NCBI RefSeq assembly: GCF_028372415.1
Contig: NC_092877.1
Span: forward strand, 251,983,510-252,047,509
Source: Notamacropus eugenii
Taxonomy: Eukaryota > Chordata > Mammalia > Diprotodontia > Macropodidae
DNA: 64,000 nucleotides
Direction: 5' to 3'
Positions 44,701 to 56,775 of this stretch are shown here, one piece after another. The notes under the pieces were generated by a model that saw only the letters and a program-made list of their open reading frames with translations, was not told where the DNA came from and ran no database searches. Both the position numbers and the translations under genes were made by a program. How positions within the stretch are numbered: the first letter of the stretch is position 1; each line of letters starts with the position of its first letter.

Positions 44701-45404
44701 AGGGAAATTCAAAGCTTGGGCTACCAAGAACACATTTTTTCCCACTGTAGCCCTAGTCCTAGGATCAGGGATTCCTTCTCTCCATGTCCTTTCCTATATC
44801 TTACCAGGTATGGTGGACTTCTCCAACTTCCAGTTACTAATCTGGGACAGAAATTCCAATAGGGTTTTTCCTGAGGTGCAGAAGATGAAAACAATGATTG
44901 ACATGAGAGCTGAAAGGGGTCCAGCTGGGGAAGCACTGATATAACATAATTGAGGGATATAATGGTCTAGGATTTCTTACTTCAAGCCCTCCAAGAACAC
45001 TTTTTTTTGGCTTTGGTTGATTTTCCGTGAAATCTTTCCTTCTGAAATTCTCACAGATTGTCTTTGCGGTCTCCTTTTCCAGTGACAACTCATTATACTT
45101 CTAACCAGCATTTCTCTTCTATTGCACACTGTGGAACTCAGTACGATCCCAGTTTCTCTCATGTTCCCTTGTAGCCAAATTAAGCACATCATTCTTTTGA
45201 GATTTCTGAGTTTTACAGCTAACAGTGAGAAATAGAAAAGGAACAAAAGATCTCCCTCCTATGTGTTATCTATTCCTGATCTTTATTTTTTCACTTTAAC
45301 TTTGGAATTAGAAGGAGTTACATATGTAATAATGGCGTGGTTGGAGGCACAACAAAAATATTCTGAAATAACATCCATCTTATACTTCAATAGAATATTC
45401 AGAC
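44701..45404. other. Unassigned intergenic sequence
   Basis: Overlapping short open frames on both strands between 44669 and 45246 have no recognisable content. Confidence 0.4.
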
Positions 45405-45605
45405 ACAGTGAGTCTTAAGACTAGCATAGTAGAAAGAAATGTGAATCAGAAGTCAGAATATCTGCTTTGTAGTATCAACTCTGCTGCTAACTAGCTGTAT
45501 TATCTTGGTCTGATCACAAAAGCTTTGTGCCTGACTATCTTCATCTATATAATTAGGTAGTTGAACTTTATTATCTCTAGATTTCCTTCTTATTCTAAAA
45601 AAGTT
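45405..45605 (+). mobile_element. MIR/CORE-SINE
   Basis: 'gctgctaactagctgtatta', then 'ctatcttcatctatataatt' and 'taggtagttgaactttatta', run in MIR order. Confidence 0.65.
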
Positions 45606-46689
45606 TTTATGGTCTCCTAAGCATTCTGTAGATGCAGGATGGGACCACTGGAGATGAAGAGATTAAATGGGGATTGTGGAAAACTCCCTATAAAATCATC
45701 AATGGGGCTTGCAGTTACAGAAATGGAGGGTTCATGAGAGAGAGGAGGAAGATAGTAGATAGAAAACTGTCTCTATCTCCCTCTCCTTTCTCTTTGTCAG
45801 TAAAAGCCTTTATTTGGAAACAATGCATCCCTAGCTTGATACAGTGCTTTTTAAAGTCACTGAGGCATCATTCCTAATCCAGTAAGAAAGGATATTGAGG
45901 ACTGAAAAACATTTTTTTAAAATCTTAGGATGGTGAAATTTTGTTGTTCAGTAATTTGAACATTGCAGAGCAGCTTAAAAGCTTAAAAGGGTAACCTCTC
46001 TTCTACATTTTGAATCCAGATTCCCTGCTGGAATAAGAAGGGAGCTACTGCCAGGGGGGAGAAAGTCTAGTCATGTACATGTGCCAAACATCTCTCAGTT
46101 CCAACTTTCCAAAGCTGATGTTAAGTAGCTGCTCCCACATAAGCCAGGAAGAGTCTTGCTCTGGTGAGTGACTGGGGCTAACTATTCTGTCCACATCATC
46201 TGTTAGCTGTTGAACAGAAAAAGAAAAATCAAAAAAGGCAGATACAATACAGTATAAAAATACACTATCTGACACTTAACTAGTTGACATTTCCATACCT
46301 TCTAACTAGTAATTAATACAAATGATCAATCAAACTGGACTAGATCAGTCTGATTACCTTGGGGTTAATATACAGTAACCAGGAGAGGGAAAGGAGCTGA
46401 ATCTGCAATTTCATTCACATAGGTAACTCCCAAATGAGGAAACTCCCTCTACCAATTCCACAACTTCTCTCCAAGTCATTGTCTTTAGAGTAATGCTTAA
46501 AATAATGCTTTGATAGAGTGCACTTCTAGTAGAAAAAACATTGGTGAGTAAATTCCTGGATATATTGATAGACAATACATTTATTTGCTTATTTTTTGCA
46601 TCATGTAAAGGTACAGAGAGATGTTCTCTACTAATAATTATGTACACTGTGGAATATACAAACCCAGAAATTTTAAAAGGATGAAATAG
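45606..46689. other. Unassigned intergenic sequence
   Basis: No repeat or gene recognised. Open frames at 45632-45877 (+) and 46045-46275 (-) appear to be chance. Confidence 0.4.
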
Positions 46690-47090
46690 TATTTGACCAT
46701 AGAATATTGAAGGGAGCCACTGGAGTTTAGTAACATAATATACCCAGTGCTTCTGGGAAAACAAATCTCTTTGGCAGATGATTTAAGGACAATTAAAGGG
46801 GAAAATGACTTGAAGCAAGGAGTCTATTTAGAAGGTTATGGCAATAGTCTGAGCAAAAGATGATGAAGGTGGTGGCTACATGACAAAGAAGAGGGGGAAG
46901 AAAAGAGAAATGTTGTGAAAGTATAAATGACAAGATTTGCCAATTCATTGGACATGTGGGGTGGGAAGGAATGAAGTCAAGGGTGACAACTTGGGTAACT
47001 ACAAGAGTGGTGGTGTTCTTTATAGAAACAGGGAAGTTCGGAAAAGGGGTGGGTTTGTGAAGAAATGTAATAAAATATATAATTTAATAT
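46690..47090 (-). mobile_element. L2 fragment, reversed
   Basis: 'gggagccactggagttta', 'gttatggcaatagtctgagc', 'atgacaagatttgccaat' and 'gaagtcaagggtgacaact' follow the reversed L2 order. Confidence 0.75.
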
Positions 47091-47524
47091 GGGGTATGTG
47101 ATTCACATCTGTGCTTCCTCTTCCTGTGTTATTCATGATAACCCCTAGAAACTGAAGGAGAGAGGTCAGTATTCTTTCTTATTCAGCATATGCTGTTTAG
47201 GCTTAGGGCTTGACAAACTCTAGGAGACCTGGGAGAGAAGGCCTAGGTACTAAGGTAAGGACAGGGATGGGGAATGTGAGATCAGGAATTCTGCCTGAAT
47301 ATCTGCTCCAATTGCCTGGATTTGTTGGGTTACTAGGAGAAGCTGAGTCAGGGAATGTTGGGGGAAATGAAGGGGTGAGTTATCTGTATTGAGAGACAAG
47401 TACATATTGCCTTTCTTAGAGAAGTTGATATAAATTACCATCCTACCCTGAAACTGGCTCATCATGCACCCTAAGGAACAATATTATTTATTGTCTGTGG
47501 GCATGAATAACCCTCACTTTGGAG
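47091..47524. other. Unassigned intergenic sequence
   Basis: Nothing recognisable. Confidence 0.4.
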
Positions 47525-47665
47525 ACTGCTGGCCTAGAGCACTGAGATTTACTAATGTACGCAAGGTCATACAGTTAGGATGTATCAGAGATGAGGCTAG
47601 AAACCAGGCTTTCCTGGCCCTTAGGCACCTTCTATAGCCATTACACAGTGTTATTATTTTGCACA
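47525..47665 (+). mobile_element. MIR/CORE-SINE fragment
   Basis: 'gcaaggtcatacagttagga' and 'gctagaaaccaggctttcct' with 'tagccattacacagtgt' form the 3' half of a CORE-SINE. Confidence 0.65.
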
Positions 47666-47999
47666 TACTTAGACAAGAGATCTCTGATTTGCTTTTTTGC
47701 TTTACTGAAGGAGAAATAAAGTTGGTTTTTGTCCTCCCAGGGCTATCAAAAAGAATCATAGATCATTGTCTTTTCAGTGTATTACTATTCTTAAAAGAAG
47801 CAAAAAAGACAAAGGATGAAAGTGAGATCACCTGGGTCAGTACTGATTCATTAGTTGACCAGAATATTTGCCTAATATTGCTTTGTATTGCTCTAGAATA
47901 GAGAAATAAAAGTTTTTAATTGAATGTTTTTGAGATATCTCTCTCCTTCCATCTTTGTACTGGTTCTAGCTTCCTTATTCTACATGTTGATTATATTCA
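47666..47999. other. Unassigned intergenic sequence
   Basis: An 80-codon frame at 47659-47901 has no family resemblance. Confidence 0.4.
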
Positions 48000-48190
48000 C
48001 CATTATTTTGGATTGTCATAAAATATTAGAGTTGAAAAGTATTCTGGAAATAAAGTTTAATTTCTTTAATTTGTAAATGAGGCTGCTTAGACCCAAAGAT
48101 TTTAAGTGATTTCTCAAGTATACTCTAGCAGAGATTAGCAGAGGCAACACCAGTATTCAGGTTTGCTTGTTCTCAGTGTGTTTACTCCTC
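48000..48190 (+). mobile_element. MIR/CORE-SINE fragment
   Basis: 'aatattagagttgaaaagta' and 'ttgtaaatgaggctgcttag' with 'ttaagtgatttctcaagta' run in MIR order. Confidence 0.65.
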
Positions 48191-49894
48191 CTTTTAACTT
48201 CCGCTTACCAAAAATGAGCGTATTTTAGCGTCCATCCTATTTTCTTATTAGCCCTGTCTGCCAGGGGAGAGTCTAAGAGAGGTGAAACCTCCTATCTGTG
48301 TCTGATTTTTTATGTGGCCACGTTAATTTGTTTTGAATTTTAAGTATTAAAAGGAAATGTGTAAACATTTTTGTCTTTTATTTCTGCTTTTAAACCAAGA
48401 TTTGACCTCGTTCACCTGCCAAGCAAAGGGAGAGAACAAAGCAGTTGAACAGGGCATCAAGGAAAGAATAATTTAAGTCAATTTTCCCAAAAGACAATAA
48501 ATTGTATGTAAGACATTACTTCAAATATGATAGAAATCAAGGAACTACAATTGCTGAGAACGAGATCATGAACCTTAACTTTTTTTGCCACTCATTTATT
48601 TTCATAATTTCTTGAATAAAAGTAAAGATAACTAAAGGAAGGTTTGTTTGTCCTAGGTATTTTTGTTTTCGCATTTTATTTACATAAACTCCACAATTAA
48701 AGGTAACACTGGTTCTTTCCTTCTTTGAACATCCTCACTTGTTCACAAGAGGGAGAAGCATAAACTAAGAATAGTTTTCCCAGTGTTGTACTGCTTAGCC
48801 TTGTATTTATGAAATGGTACTTGTAATATGAATTTTAATATTTCAGTAACATATATTTCTATGCCATTAAAGGCTAGATTGTTTTATCTGCAATAAAATC
48901 ATTCAGGAGGGAAAATGTATTTTCTAAAACCAGGAAATGAAACTTGTACATGATTAAAGTCACAGAATGGTGATAATTCACATTGTATGTGCTTGTGCAC
49001 ATACAAGTGCATTACTCAAACTGAGATACTAAAGGAACTACATGTCATAGGGTTCTTTTAGTGAATCTAACTTTTTTCTTCTTCCAGCATACTCTACATT
49101 TGCCAAAGACGCAGTGTTTTTCCCAGATGTACACTCAGCAATCTAAACAAATATTCTTGGCTGCAATTTCAAAGATGTTCACATCTTTTTTTCTAAGACT
49201 CATTATAAGTAATTGGTATATATATATATATATTGGTATATTCTCAACAGTTAAATTCTCCTTATATTTTTACCAATTGGGAAGAATTCCATTCTGAGTT
49301 AGTGGATCAAAAGCATGTATTGCCTTTGCATATATAAATCCTACCTGCTATCTGATCCCACTAAGTATTGTGAAAAGCCAGAAGGGTCTATTGTCAAGGT
49401 GTCCTTCCGCATGAGTACTTCCCTCTGATAACTAGGGTAGACATATAAATCTAATCACTAGCTTATTAGCAGAGAGAGAATTAAAGCTCTGATTCTCACC
49501 ATGACTGAGCCATCTGTATACTGCTTCCTTGGCTCCAGTTGTGGTTCTGGTTTCATTCTCTGGACTTTCCTCTTCAGCAGCCTGATGCTACCAAATACCC
49601 TATTTGCCCTACAGAAAGATTTACTTATTGTGATATGTCATTTGGTTTAGTACATTCCTTCCTCAAACCCTTCAGTTGTGACTTGGCCAAGTCCCAAAAC
49701 ATATACTAGCAAAGTTAATCCTGTAAAATAAATCCTTCCAAACCAACTTTTAATGAAAATATATATTTCAAATTAATGAATTTTTATACAAATGACTGTA
49801 ACTGTTGCCCTAGTTTTTATCAGATTAAGTGTTCTTCCTGTAGACTTGCTAGAAGCATTCATTTGCCTTGTGATTTTTTCTTCAATTTTTTACT
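48191..49894. other. Unassigned, apparently single-copy sequence
   Basis: I recognise no transposon in this 1.7-kb stretch apart from a short (TA)n near 49217-49234. No exon is evident. Confidence 0.4.
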
Positions 49895-50100
49895 TGACTA
49901 CAGAATATTCAAGACTTTCCATAAACTAGATCCAACCTGCCTTTCTGGATTTATCTCCCTCCATGACCCATGTAACTTTGACTTTAATTATACATTACTC
50001 TACTTAAAACAAACTGTTCTAACTCAAGATTCACAAGAGAGACTGCATTGTTTGCTGTCTATATGTCTCTGTGATTTTTTTACTGTCTGGAAAATAAGCT
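49895..50100 (+). mobile_element. L2 fragment (end of ORF)
   Basis: 'ttccataaactagatccaac' followed by 'ctgcctttctggatttatct' and 'ttacattactctac' matches the L2 order. Confidence 0.6.
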
Positions 50101-50124
50101 AAAAACCAAAACTACTGACTCCAC

Positions 50125-50340
50125 ACACTACATCAGGTGCTTTACTAACAGTGGTGATACAAAGAGATATGAAACATGAACTCTTGCCTTAAAAGGCAAA
50201 TTTCAATCTAGTTGGAAAACTGAGCTTATCTGTAATGTGACAATAATACAAAATGACAGTACATGCTAAATGCCAAACAAAGGATAGAATTCAATTTAAC
50301 ATTTATTAAGCACCTTTTTTGTGTAATGCATGAGGAAAAT
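50125..50340 (-). mobile_element. L2 3' tail pieces, reversed
   Basis: 'caggtgctttactaacagtg' with 'ctcttgccttaaaaggcaaa', and then 'aacatttattaagcacctt', are reversed L2 tails. They may be two separate small pieces. Confidence 0.5.
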
Positions 50341-50344
50341 GAGC

Positions 50345-50480
50345 TTATCAGAAATGTCAGCATTGAGTTCAAGCCCTATATCTGTTATCTACTGGCTATA
50401 TGATTCTGGACTTGTAAGTCTCTGCTCTAACCTCATAATGTCCCAAGAAGCTCTCTAAGACTATAAGTTGCTTCATAGCT
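50345..50480 (+). mobile_element. MIR/CORE-SINE fragment
   Basis: 'gagttcaagccctatatctg' and 'actggctatatgattctgga' fit the MIR core. Confidence 0.6.
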
Positions 50481-50599
50481 GCTGATATGCATTTGTAGAA
50501 GAAACTTTCTCACCCTAAATTGCTTATTCACACAGGTCTGCTCTTCCCCAAATCCCAAATAGACATTTGGGGTGATACATCCTGCACACTTTGCATTCA

Positions 50600-50900
50600 A
50601 AAGGATTAAAATGTGAGCACCTTGATATGTAGAATTCCTAAAAGCCAGAAAGGTAGGTTGAACATAAATTATAAGAGGACCTCGAATGTCAGGATCAGTA
50701 ATTTATATTTTCTGTTGTGGGTAATGAGAAACCATCTAAGTAGAGGAAAGAGCTATAGCAACTATATAAGTATAAAGAAAAAGAGTGAAGAAAAAGCAAT
50801 AGCATCATTAGAGTCTCAAAGGAAAGCAAAGCATTTATACAAGTGTAAAGGTGAAGGGAAAACGTTCTGGAAAGAGAAAATATAGATGAAAGGTAAGAAG
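50600..50900 (-). mobile_element. L2-type fragment, reversed
   Basis: 'aattataagaggacctcgaa', 'tgtcaggatcagtaatttat' and 'gggtaatgagaaaccat' follow the reversed L2 order. Confidence 0.55.
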
Positions 50901-52039
50901 ACACGATCAGCTTGAAGGAACAATAAGGAGAGAATCTTTCCTTAAGCTAAGTATTCCAAGATGAGCTAAGGCTCATTATAGTGAAGTAAAAGTAGGTAGT
51001 GGACAGATTATAAACAAAGAGAGCCTCTATTTCAAGCTTCAACTTCAGTATCCTCACTTCTTTTAGTATAACAACCAAAAAAATGAAAAAAAAAACATCC
51101 CCCCCAAAATAAAAAGAATTCTGGTATATACCTTCAGCCCATTAGTGAGGAAACTCAATTCCCTTATCTTCTTTCACCTGCACTCATAGCAGTGCATAAG
51201 GAAAATTGATGCTCAGAAAGATCAGCTTCCTCAATGATCAAAGAACTCTACCAGTGATGTTTAGTCAAGAAGACTTAAAAAAGAAAAAAAGTAAAGTGGA
51301 AATGAAACATTTTGTTGATGTCTGAACCAAAAAAAAAGGGGTAAAGAACAAGGAAGTTTCTCTTTGAGCCTTTGTTTATCAGAAAATTTAATTAAGCAGA
51401 TAAGCCCATTCACCAAGTATTGCTGTGAATTAGAGTTTGACTGTATTGGATTTACCCATCACAAGTAGATGGATGTTTAAGGTTCTGGATAATAATGCTT
51501 TCCTTTTCTTTCTCCTTTACCTCCACTTAATTCCATTTAACTATCTTATATACAGTTTGAAATGAGGCTAGGGATTTTCTTTATTCCTTTTTAAGACATA
51601 GGAATAGATTAAGAATGATTTTCAACATCTGTGTCATCTTTAACAAAACAATCTTAAGTGTTAATAGCATTGCTCTCACTGGGTTTCTTCTTTTCCTCTC
51701 TTCATTACATTTTCTCTTCTGTAGTTTGTAGTTCTCCTATCTTGTGGGGCTGAAAAACAAGTTATCAACTTGGATCTGTTTAATCTCCCTAATGCAATAT
51801 CATGTGCCAAATACAAAATAGAGGTTAAGACACTCTGAAAGTACTTCAAAGAGGGATGTTTCAAAATCATAAAAACTCATAATGTGTTCTCCATAGGTAT
51901 TTAAATTAAATATGAATAAAGTATTTTTATGTATCCATCACTAAATGATAATTTCTATACAAAGCTTTCCTCAAACTAATCTGTTCTTCCATTTACCAAT
52001 GTGCAGATCATCCTGGGCTTATCAAAAATCTTCCAGTTG
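50901..52039. other. Unassigned intergenic sequence
   Basis: A-rich patches near 51075-51110. No gene or repeat is named. Confidence 0.4.
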
Positions 52040-52200
52040 AAACATACTTTGTAGGTAATTTATAACAAGTGTCTCATTTTAGAGATAAGGATATTCATGC
52101 CCAGAGAAGTAAAGTCATTTGTCCAAGATCATACAGGTAGTAAATTGGAGAGATAGAATTTGAATTCATGTTCGTTGACTCTAAATCCAGTGTTCTTTCC
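52040..52200 (+). mobile_element. MIR/CORE-SINE fragment
   Basis: 'gtctcattttagagataagg', 'gagaagtaaagtcatttgtc' and 'gaatttgaattcatgttcgt' are the MIR core and flank. Confidence 0.75.
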
Positions 52201-52869
52201 AAAGGAACATGCCATTATCCCAGTTTCTTCCATGATTTAGTTATCTGGATAAATGCTTGTCTCTTCATTTTGTCTCCTTCCTTCATTTTGGGGAACTCCA
52301 TAATTCACGTGGAAGAGCATTGACTTCTATCCACATAGTTCTTTGACTTCCATTACCAAACAGCTTCTTTCTCCACCTCCTATCAAACACAAATTGGTAG
52401 TGTGACACTTTAAACCACATGAACCAGACAAAGAAGTACACTACTTCCAGCATCTCAAATGCTGAAATTTTACTGTCGTCAGTCTTCTATTTCCCCTACT
52501 TTCTAAGTCCCATAAAATTGGCTTTTCACTTACATCAGGACCTCAGATTCTTTAAACTCTCTGTGTTGTCCCAGACCATATTCTCTACTTTTTTTTCATT
52601 GTTCCTATAAGCAGCATTTACCCTCTGCTCTTCTTGGACAAGTTATTAACCATTGTCCTATATTTTATTATTTCTTCACCTGCCACATTTGTCATTTGCC
52701 TTACTGCTACTTGACAATCTACTTATGCTGATTTTTAAAAAAATCTCATTCTTCACAGTGGATAATTAACTCCCCCCCATGCACAATCCCTTATCCACTC
52801 ACACCCCCAACAAAGCTCCAATGAGATTACTTTACTAAACTTAAGATCATTCTGTAGAAATTCCCTCAA
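52201..52869. other. Unassigned intergenic sequence
   Basis: T-rich, with no clear repeat. Confidence 0.4.
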
Positions 52870-52985
52870 CTTAACTCTTGAGCTCCTTCAGGGCAGAAAT
52901 TGTCTTTTGCCTCCTTTTGTATCCTCAGAATTTAGCATCATGCCTAACACATAGCAGGTGCTTAATAGATATGTATTGAATGACT
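52870..52985 (+). mobile_element. L2 3' tail
   Basis: 'cttgagctccttcagggcag', 'gcatcatgcctaacacatag' and 'caggtgcttaatagatatg' form the L2 3' terminus. Confidence 0.8.
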
Positions 52986-53214
52986 ACTTTACTCATGAGC
53001 TCTACTCACTATTATCACCTGATTTATCTTAGATCAAGATAAATCTAAACCCTCTATAAAGTTAGTTTCTCTACTATTATTCTTGGGTTAACATCTCATG
53101 CCTCTTCTAGGATATGAATTTTTCAAGTATCTTTTTTTTCATTTATTTTTAATGTCTTTTCACTCCATATCATCTATCTACAAACATTGTTCCAAGTCTT
53201 AAAAAAAATTATGG

Positions 53215-53345
53215 TCCTTTTCTATCTACTTCACTGAACTACCATCCAATTTCCCTCCTTTCTTTTACCACCAAATTTCTTCAAAAATATTTACACTTAA
53301 CCTATCAATTCCTCATAAAGCACTCTCACTTCAACCTTTTAGAGT
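53215..53345 (+). mobile_element. L2 reverse-transcriptase fragment, left half of an interrupted copy
   Basis: 'aactaccatccaatttccct' and 'accaccaaatttcttcaaaa' translate to the start of the L2 reverse-transcriptase domain (the 'YxPISLL' block). The copy resumes at 58390 after the L1 insertion. Confidence 0.65.
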
Positions 53346-53349
53346 TTAA

Positions 53350-54260
53350 CTTCTTTTTTAAGAAATTGTTTTATATTAAATATTTTATTTATTTTCAGTT
53401 TCCAGCACTTACTTCCATAAGTTTTAAATTTTCCCCTCCTTTCTCCCCAAGATAGGATGCAATCCAATATGTGCTCCACACATACATTCATACATTTCTA
53501 CTAAACATATTTCATATTAGTCATGTTGCACAGAAGAAATATAATGAATGGGAGAAACCATGAGAAAGAAAACAAAACAAGAGAGAAAAAAGTTTGCTTC
53601 AGTCTGCGTTCCAACTCCATAGTTCTTTCTCTGGATGTGGATGGCATTTTCTATCATTGGAATGGATTTAGGTCCTTGCGTTGCAGAGAAGGGCTAAGTA
53701 TATCAAAAAACAGTCCTAGTACACAGTGGCTATTACTGTGTACAGTGTTCTCCTCGTTCTGCTCACTTCACTGAGCATCAGTTCATATAAGTCTTTCTAG
53801 GTTTTCCTGAAGTCTGCCTGCTCATCATTAATTATAACACAATAGTATTCCATTATATTCATATACCACAACTTGTGCAACCATTCCCCAACTGATGGGC
53901 ATCCCCTCAATTTCCAGTTGTTGGCCACCACAATAAAAGCTGCTATAAATATTTTTGTATATGCGGGTCCTTTTCCCCATTTTATGATCTCTTTGGGGTA
54001 CAATCCTAGAAGTGATATTGCTGGGTCTACTGGTATGCACAATTTTATAGCCTCTTAGGCATAATTCTAAATTGGTCTCCAGAGTGGTTGGAGCAGCTCA
54101 GAACTCCACCAACAATGCATTAGTGTTCCAACTTTCCCACTTCTCCAACATTTATCATTTTCCTGTTTAGTCATGTTAGCCAAGCTGATAGGTGTGATAT
54201 GGAACCTCAGAGTTGTTTTGATTTGCATCTCTCTGATCAATTGTTATAGTTTAATTTCTA
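53350..54260 (-). pseudogene. L1 ORF2 C-terminus and 3' UTR
   Basis: On the minus strand the sequence reads the last part of the L1 ORF2 protein (54260 to about 53790), including 'ANNWKLRGCPSVGEWLHKL' and 'MNIMEYYCVIINDEQADF'. This is the conserved C-terminal segment that follows reverse transcriptase. The 3' UTR follows, with 'cagagaaagaactatggag'-like sequence and an A/T-rich end near 53350-53400. Small indels break the frame. In position it continues the ORF2 piece that ends at 58385. Confidence 0.8.
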
Positions 54261-54284
54261 TACTACTGAAACAATTCTCTTGTG

Positions 54285-55190
54285 GAACCAAGATTGTGTG
54301 GAGGAGGTAGCAACTCAGATGAATTCTTTCAACATTTCCTTTCAAACTACTTTAAATTAATACCTCAGACTGATTCTGGAGTGGTGGAGTCAATAAAAGG
54401 TTGAGAGTGAGATAATTTTTCTAGTTCAAGACACCTATAGCAATCCCAGAAGCAGGGCCTTAGAAACAGTAGCAATTTCATGAATTCTTTGCCCATAGAT
54501 GATAAGGGGGGTCAGAATCCTGGTCCAAAAGAGATTATGGGAGACAATTCATTGGCACTAGCTACACATGCTTTTGCCTTGCCCAAATGCAGTTCTGAAT
54601 CATGTAGTCAAGACAAATAGGAGTACTAGCACTTGTGGCCCAAGGGAAGCAGGGACTCTGGCCAGAGTTCTAGGATGGAGAATAGTTCTAATGGTCACTC
54701 ACAATGGAGGAGGAAAACTGGTCTCAGTTCCACGGAAGAAAGGAGCATTAGCATTAGTGACTCTGGCCACAGTTCCAGGATGGAGAATAGTTCTCATGGT
54801 CACTCACAATGGAGGAGGAAAACTGGTCTCAGTTCCACGGAAGAAAGGAGCATTGGCATTAGTGACTACAGCAGATCAAAGGACTTGGTCACAGATCCAG
54901 AAAAAAGAGGAGCACAAGTAGTGTGGGCTGCAGGGGAACAAGTGCCCTTCCTGGGTAAAGATCAAAACACAGGCTGGAACAGTGACCAACCCTCTTCACC
55001 TTAAAAGCAAGAAAATCTTACAGATTCCCAGAACTTGCTCTGAAGACAGCAAGACAAAAAAAGCTTGAATTTTGGAACAATACCACCTTTGCTCCAGCAG
55101 CAGAGTCAACTTTAACATAAAACTAAAAGACAATAAATGGGGTGAAAAAATAAGCAAGCAACAAAAAATAACCTGACAGTAAAAATCTAC
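54285..55190 (+). promoter_or_regulatory. L1 5' UTR with a 105-bp tandem duplication
   Basis: The leader begins near 'ggaaccaagattgtgtgg', a diverged form of the start seen at 40014. It includes two adjacent near-identical 105-bp units (54655-54759 and 54760-54864). As the L1 leader it would have carried the promoter. Open frames of 117 and 123 codons cross the duplication in two phases; this follows from the repeat, not from a gene. Confidence 0.7.
54655..54864 (+). repeat. Two 105-bp tandem units in the L1 5' UTR
   Basis: Both units run from 'actctggcca' to 'gcattagtga' and share 'aggatggagaatagttct' and 'tcactcacaatggaggagg'. Only about five differences are visible between them. Confidence 0.9.
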
Positions 55191-55194
55191 AATG

Positions 55195-56013
55195 AAGACA
55201 GGGAAAATCAAGACACAAACTCAGAAGGATATAACAATGTCAAAAACAAGTACAAGCCAATCCCCTAACGGAGAAAAATGATTTGGACACAAGTCCAACA
55301 AGAATTCTTGAAACAGTTTGAGAAGGGTATAAATAATAAGAGAGAAAGAGGAAAAATTAGAGGAATAAAATGAGAATGATACAAGAAAACTATAAAGAGA
55401 TAACAGCTTGGCAAAAGAGGCAAAAATAAATTCTGAAAAAAAAAATACCTTCAGAAATTGTCCAAATGGTTAAAAAAAAGGGCACAAAAATCTTTTTAGG
55501 AGAACTCCTTAGAACCCAAATTGGTCAAAAGGCAAAAAAAGGTACAGAAATTCACTAAAGAAATGAAGTCCTTAAAAGTTGGAATTTGGCAAGTAAAAGT
55601 TAATAACTGTAAGACAGCAAGAAACAATAAAACAAAGTCAAAAGATTGGGATAAAATAAAAGAAACTGAAATATCTAACTGGAGGAAAAAAAAAAGCCTG
55701 AATTAGAAAATTTATTGAGGAGAGACAATGTAAGAATTTTTTGACTAATTACAAGTCATGATAAAAAAAAAGAACCAAGAAATTATAGTTCAAGAAATTG
55801 TCAATGAAAACTGACCTGGTATCATAGAAACAGAGGTTGTATCAAAATTGAAAGAACCTACAATGACTTTCCAAAAGTGACTCCAAAATGAAAATTCCCA
55901 TGATTATTATAGTAAAGTTCCAGAGCTATCAGATGAAGAAGAAAATATTGCAAGTACCTAGAAATTCAAATATTGTAGAGTCATAGTCAGGATCACACAA
56001 AATTGAGTAGCTT

Positions 56014-56049
<36 letters not shown>

Positions 56050-56178
56050 ACACTGGAAAAATTGAGTTTATTATTTCTGGGGGAAAATGAATACTTAATG
56101 AAATAGATGACTTTCAAGAATTCCTGATGCAAAGACCAGAGGAGAATAGAAGATTTGACTTTCAATATGGGACTTAAG
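55195..56178 (+). pseudogene. L1 ORF1 remnant
   Basis: The order follows the intact ORF1 at 40703-41812: a charged head, a coiled-coil-like lysine and glutamate-rich stretch, the RRM start near 55715 ('gaggagagacaatgtaagaa') and the ending 'agatttgactttcaatatggg'. Frameshifts and stops occur throughout. At 56016-56053 a (CA)n tract takes the place of about 90 bp that encode part of the C-terminal domain in the intact copy. No protein can be made. Confidence 0.8.
56016..56053. repeat. (CA)n microsatellite inside the L1 ORF1 remnant
   Basis: About 19 CA units with one TA interruption near 56045. Confidence 0.95.
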
Positions 56179-56775
56179 AGATGCATAAAGGTAAACAGGA
56201 AAGAGAATCATAAGAGATTCAATAAAGTTAAATTGTTTACATACCTATAGGAAAAGATAATACTTAGAACTCCTAAGAACTTTATCATTATTAGGGCAGT
56301 TAGAAGGTGTATTCATACATAGACAGTAGGTACAAGTGTTAGTTGATTATGATAGGTTTATCTTAAAAAAATATAAGGGGTGAGAAAAGGGCATATAGTA
56401 AGAGAGGGAGGAAGGGAGAGGGAGAATGGGCAAAAGTAACTTATGCAAAAGAGGTTTGACAATGAAGAGATTTTACTAAAGTGGAGGGGAAAATGGGTGG
56501 ACAATGATCAAGCTTCACTCTCATGGAACTTTGCTCAAAGAGGTAATAAAACAAACTCACTTGAGTTTATAAATCCATCTCACCCAACAAGGAAGTTGGA
56601 GGGGAAGGGGATAATGGAAGAGGTTGCTGATGGAAGGTGGGAGGTGGGGGGAGGAGGTGGTGAATTAAAGGATACAGTGGTGTAAAGTAAAAGATACTTG
56701 AAAAAAGACAGAGTAAGAATAGAGAGAAAGATAAACAGGGAGGAAAATAAGATGGAAGGAAATACACAGTAATCT
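56179..56775 (+). other. L1 spacer between ORF1 and ORF2
   Basis: This long, purine-rich, noncoding spacer is shared with the half-L1 (41813-42410). 'aaattgtttacatacctat' corresponds to 'gaactgtttacattccta' there, and 'atggaaggaaata' ends both. The overlapping open frame at 56443-56685 is not conserved between the two. Confidence 0.75.

Noticed and set aside
44669..45246. Cluster of overlapping frames on both strands, considered as a small gene
   Set aside because: No domain, no splice or promoter pattern, and frames on both strands of similar length suggest chance.
54568..55004. Two overlapping 117 and 123-codon frames with an internal protein repeat
   Set aside because: They cross the 105-bp duplication in the L1 5' UTR. 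A duplicated segment whose length is a multiple of three, free of stops in two phases, explains both; no conserved protein is evident.
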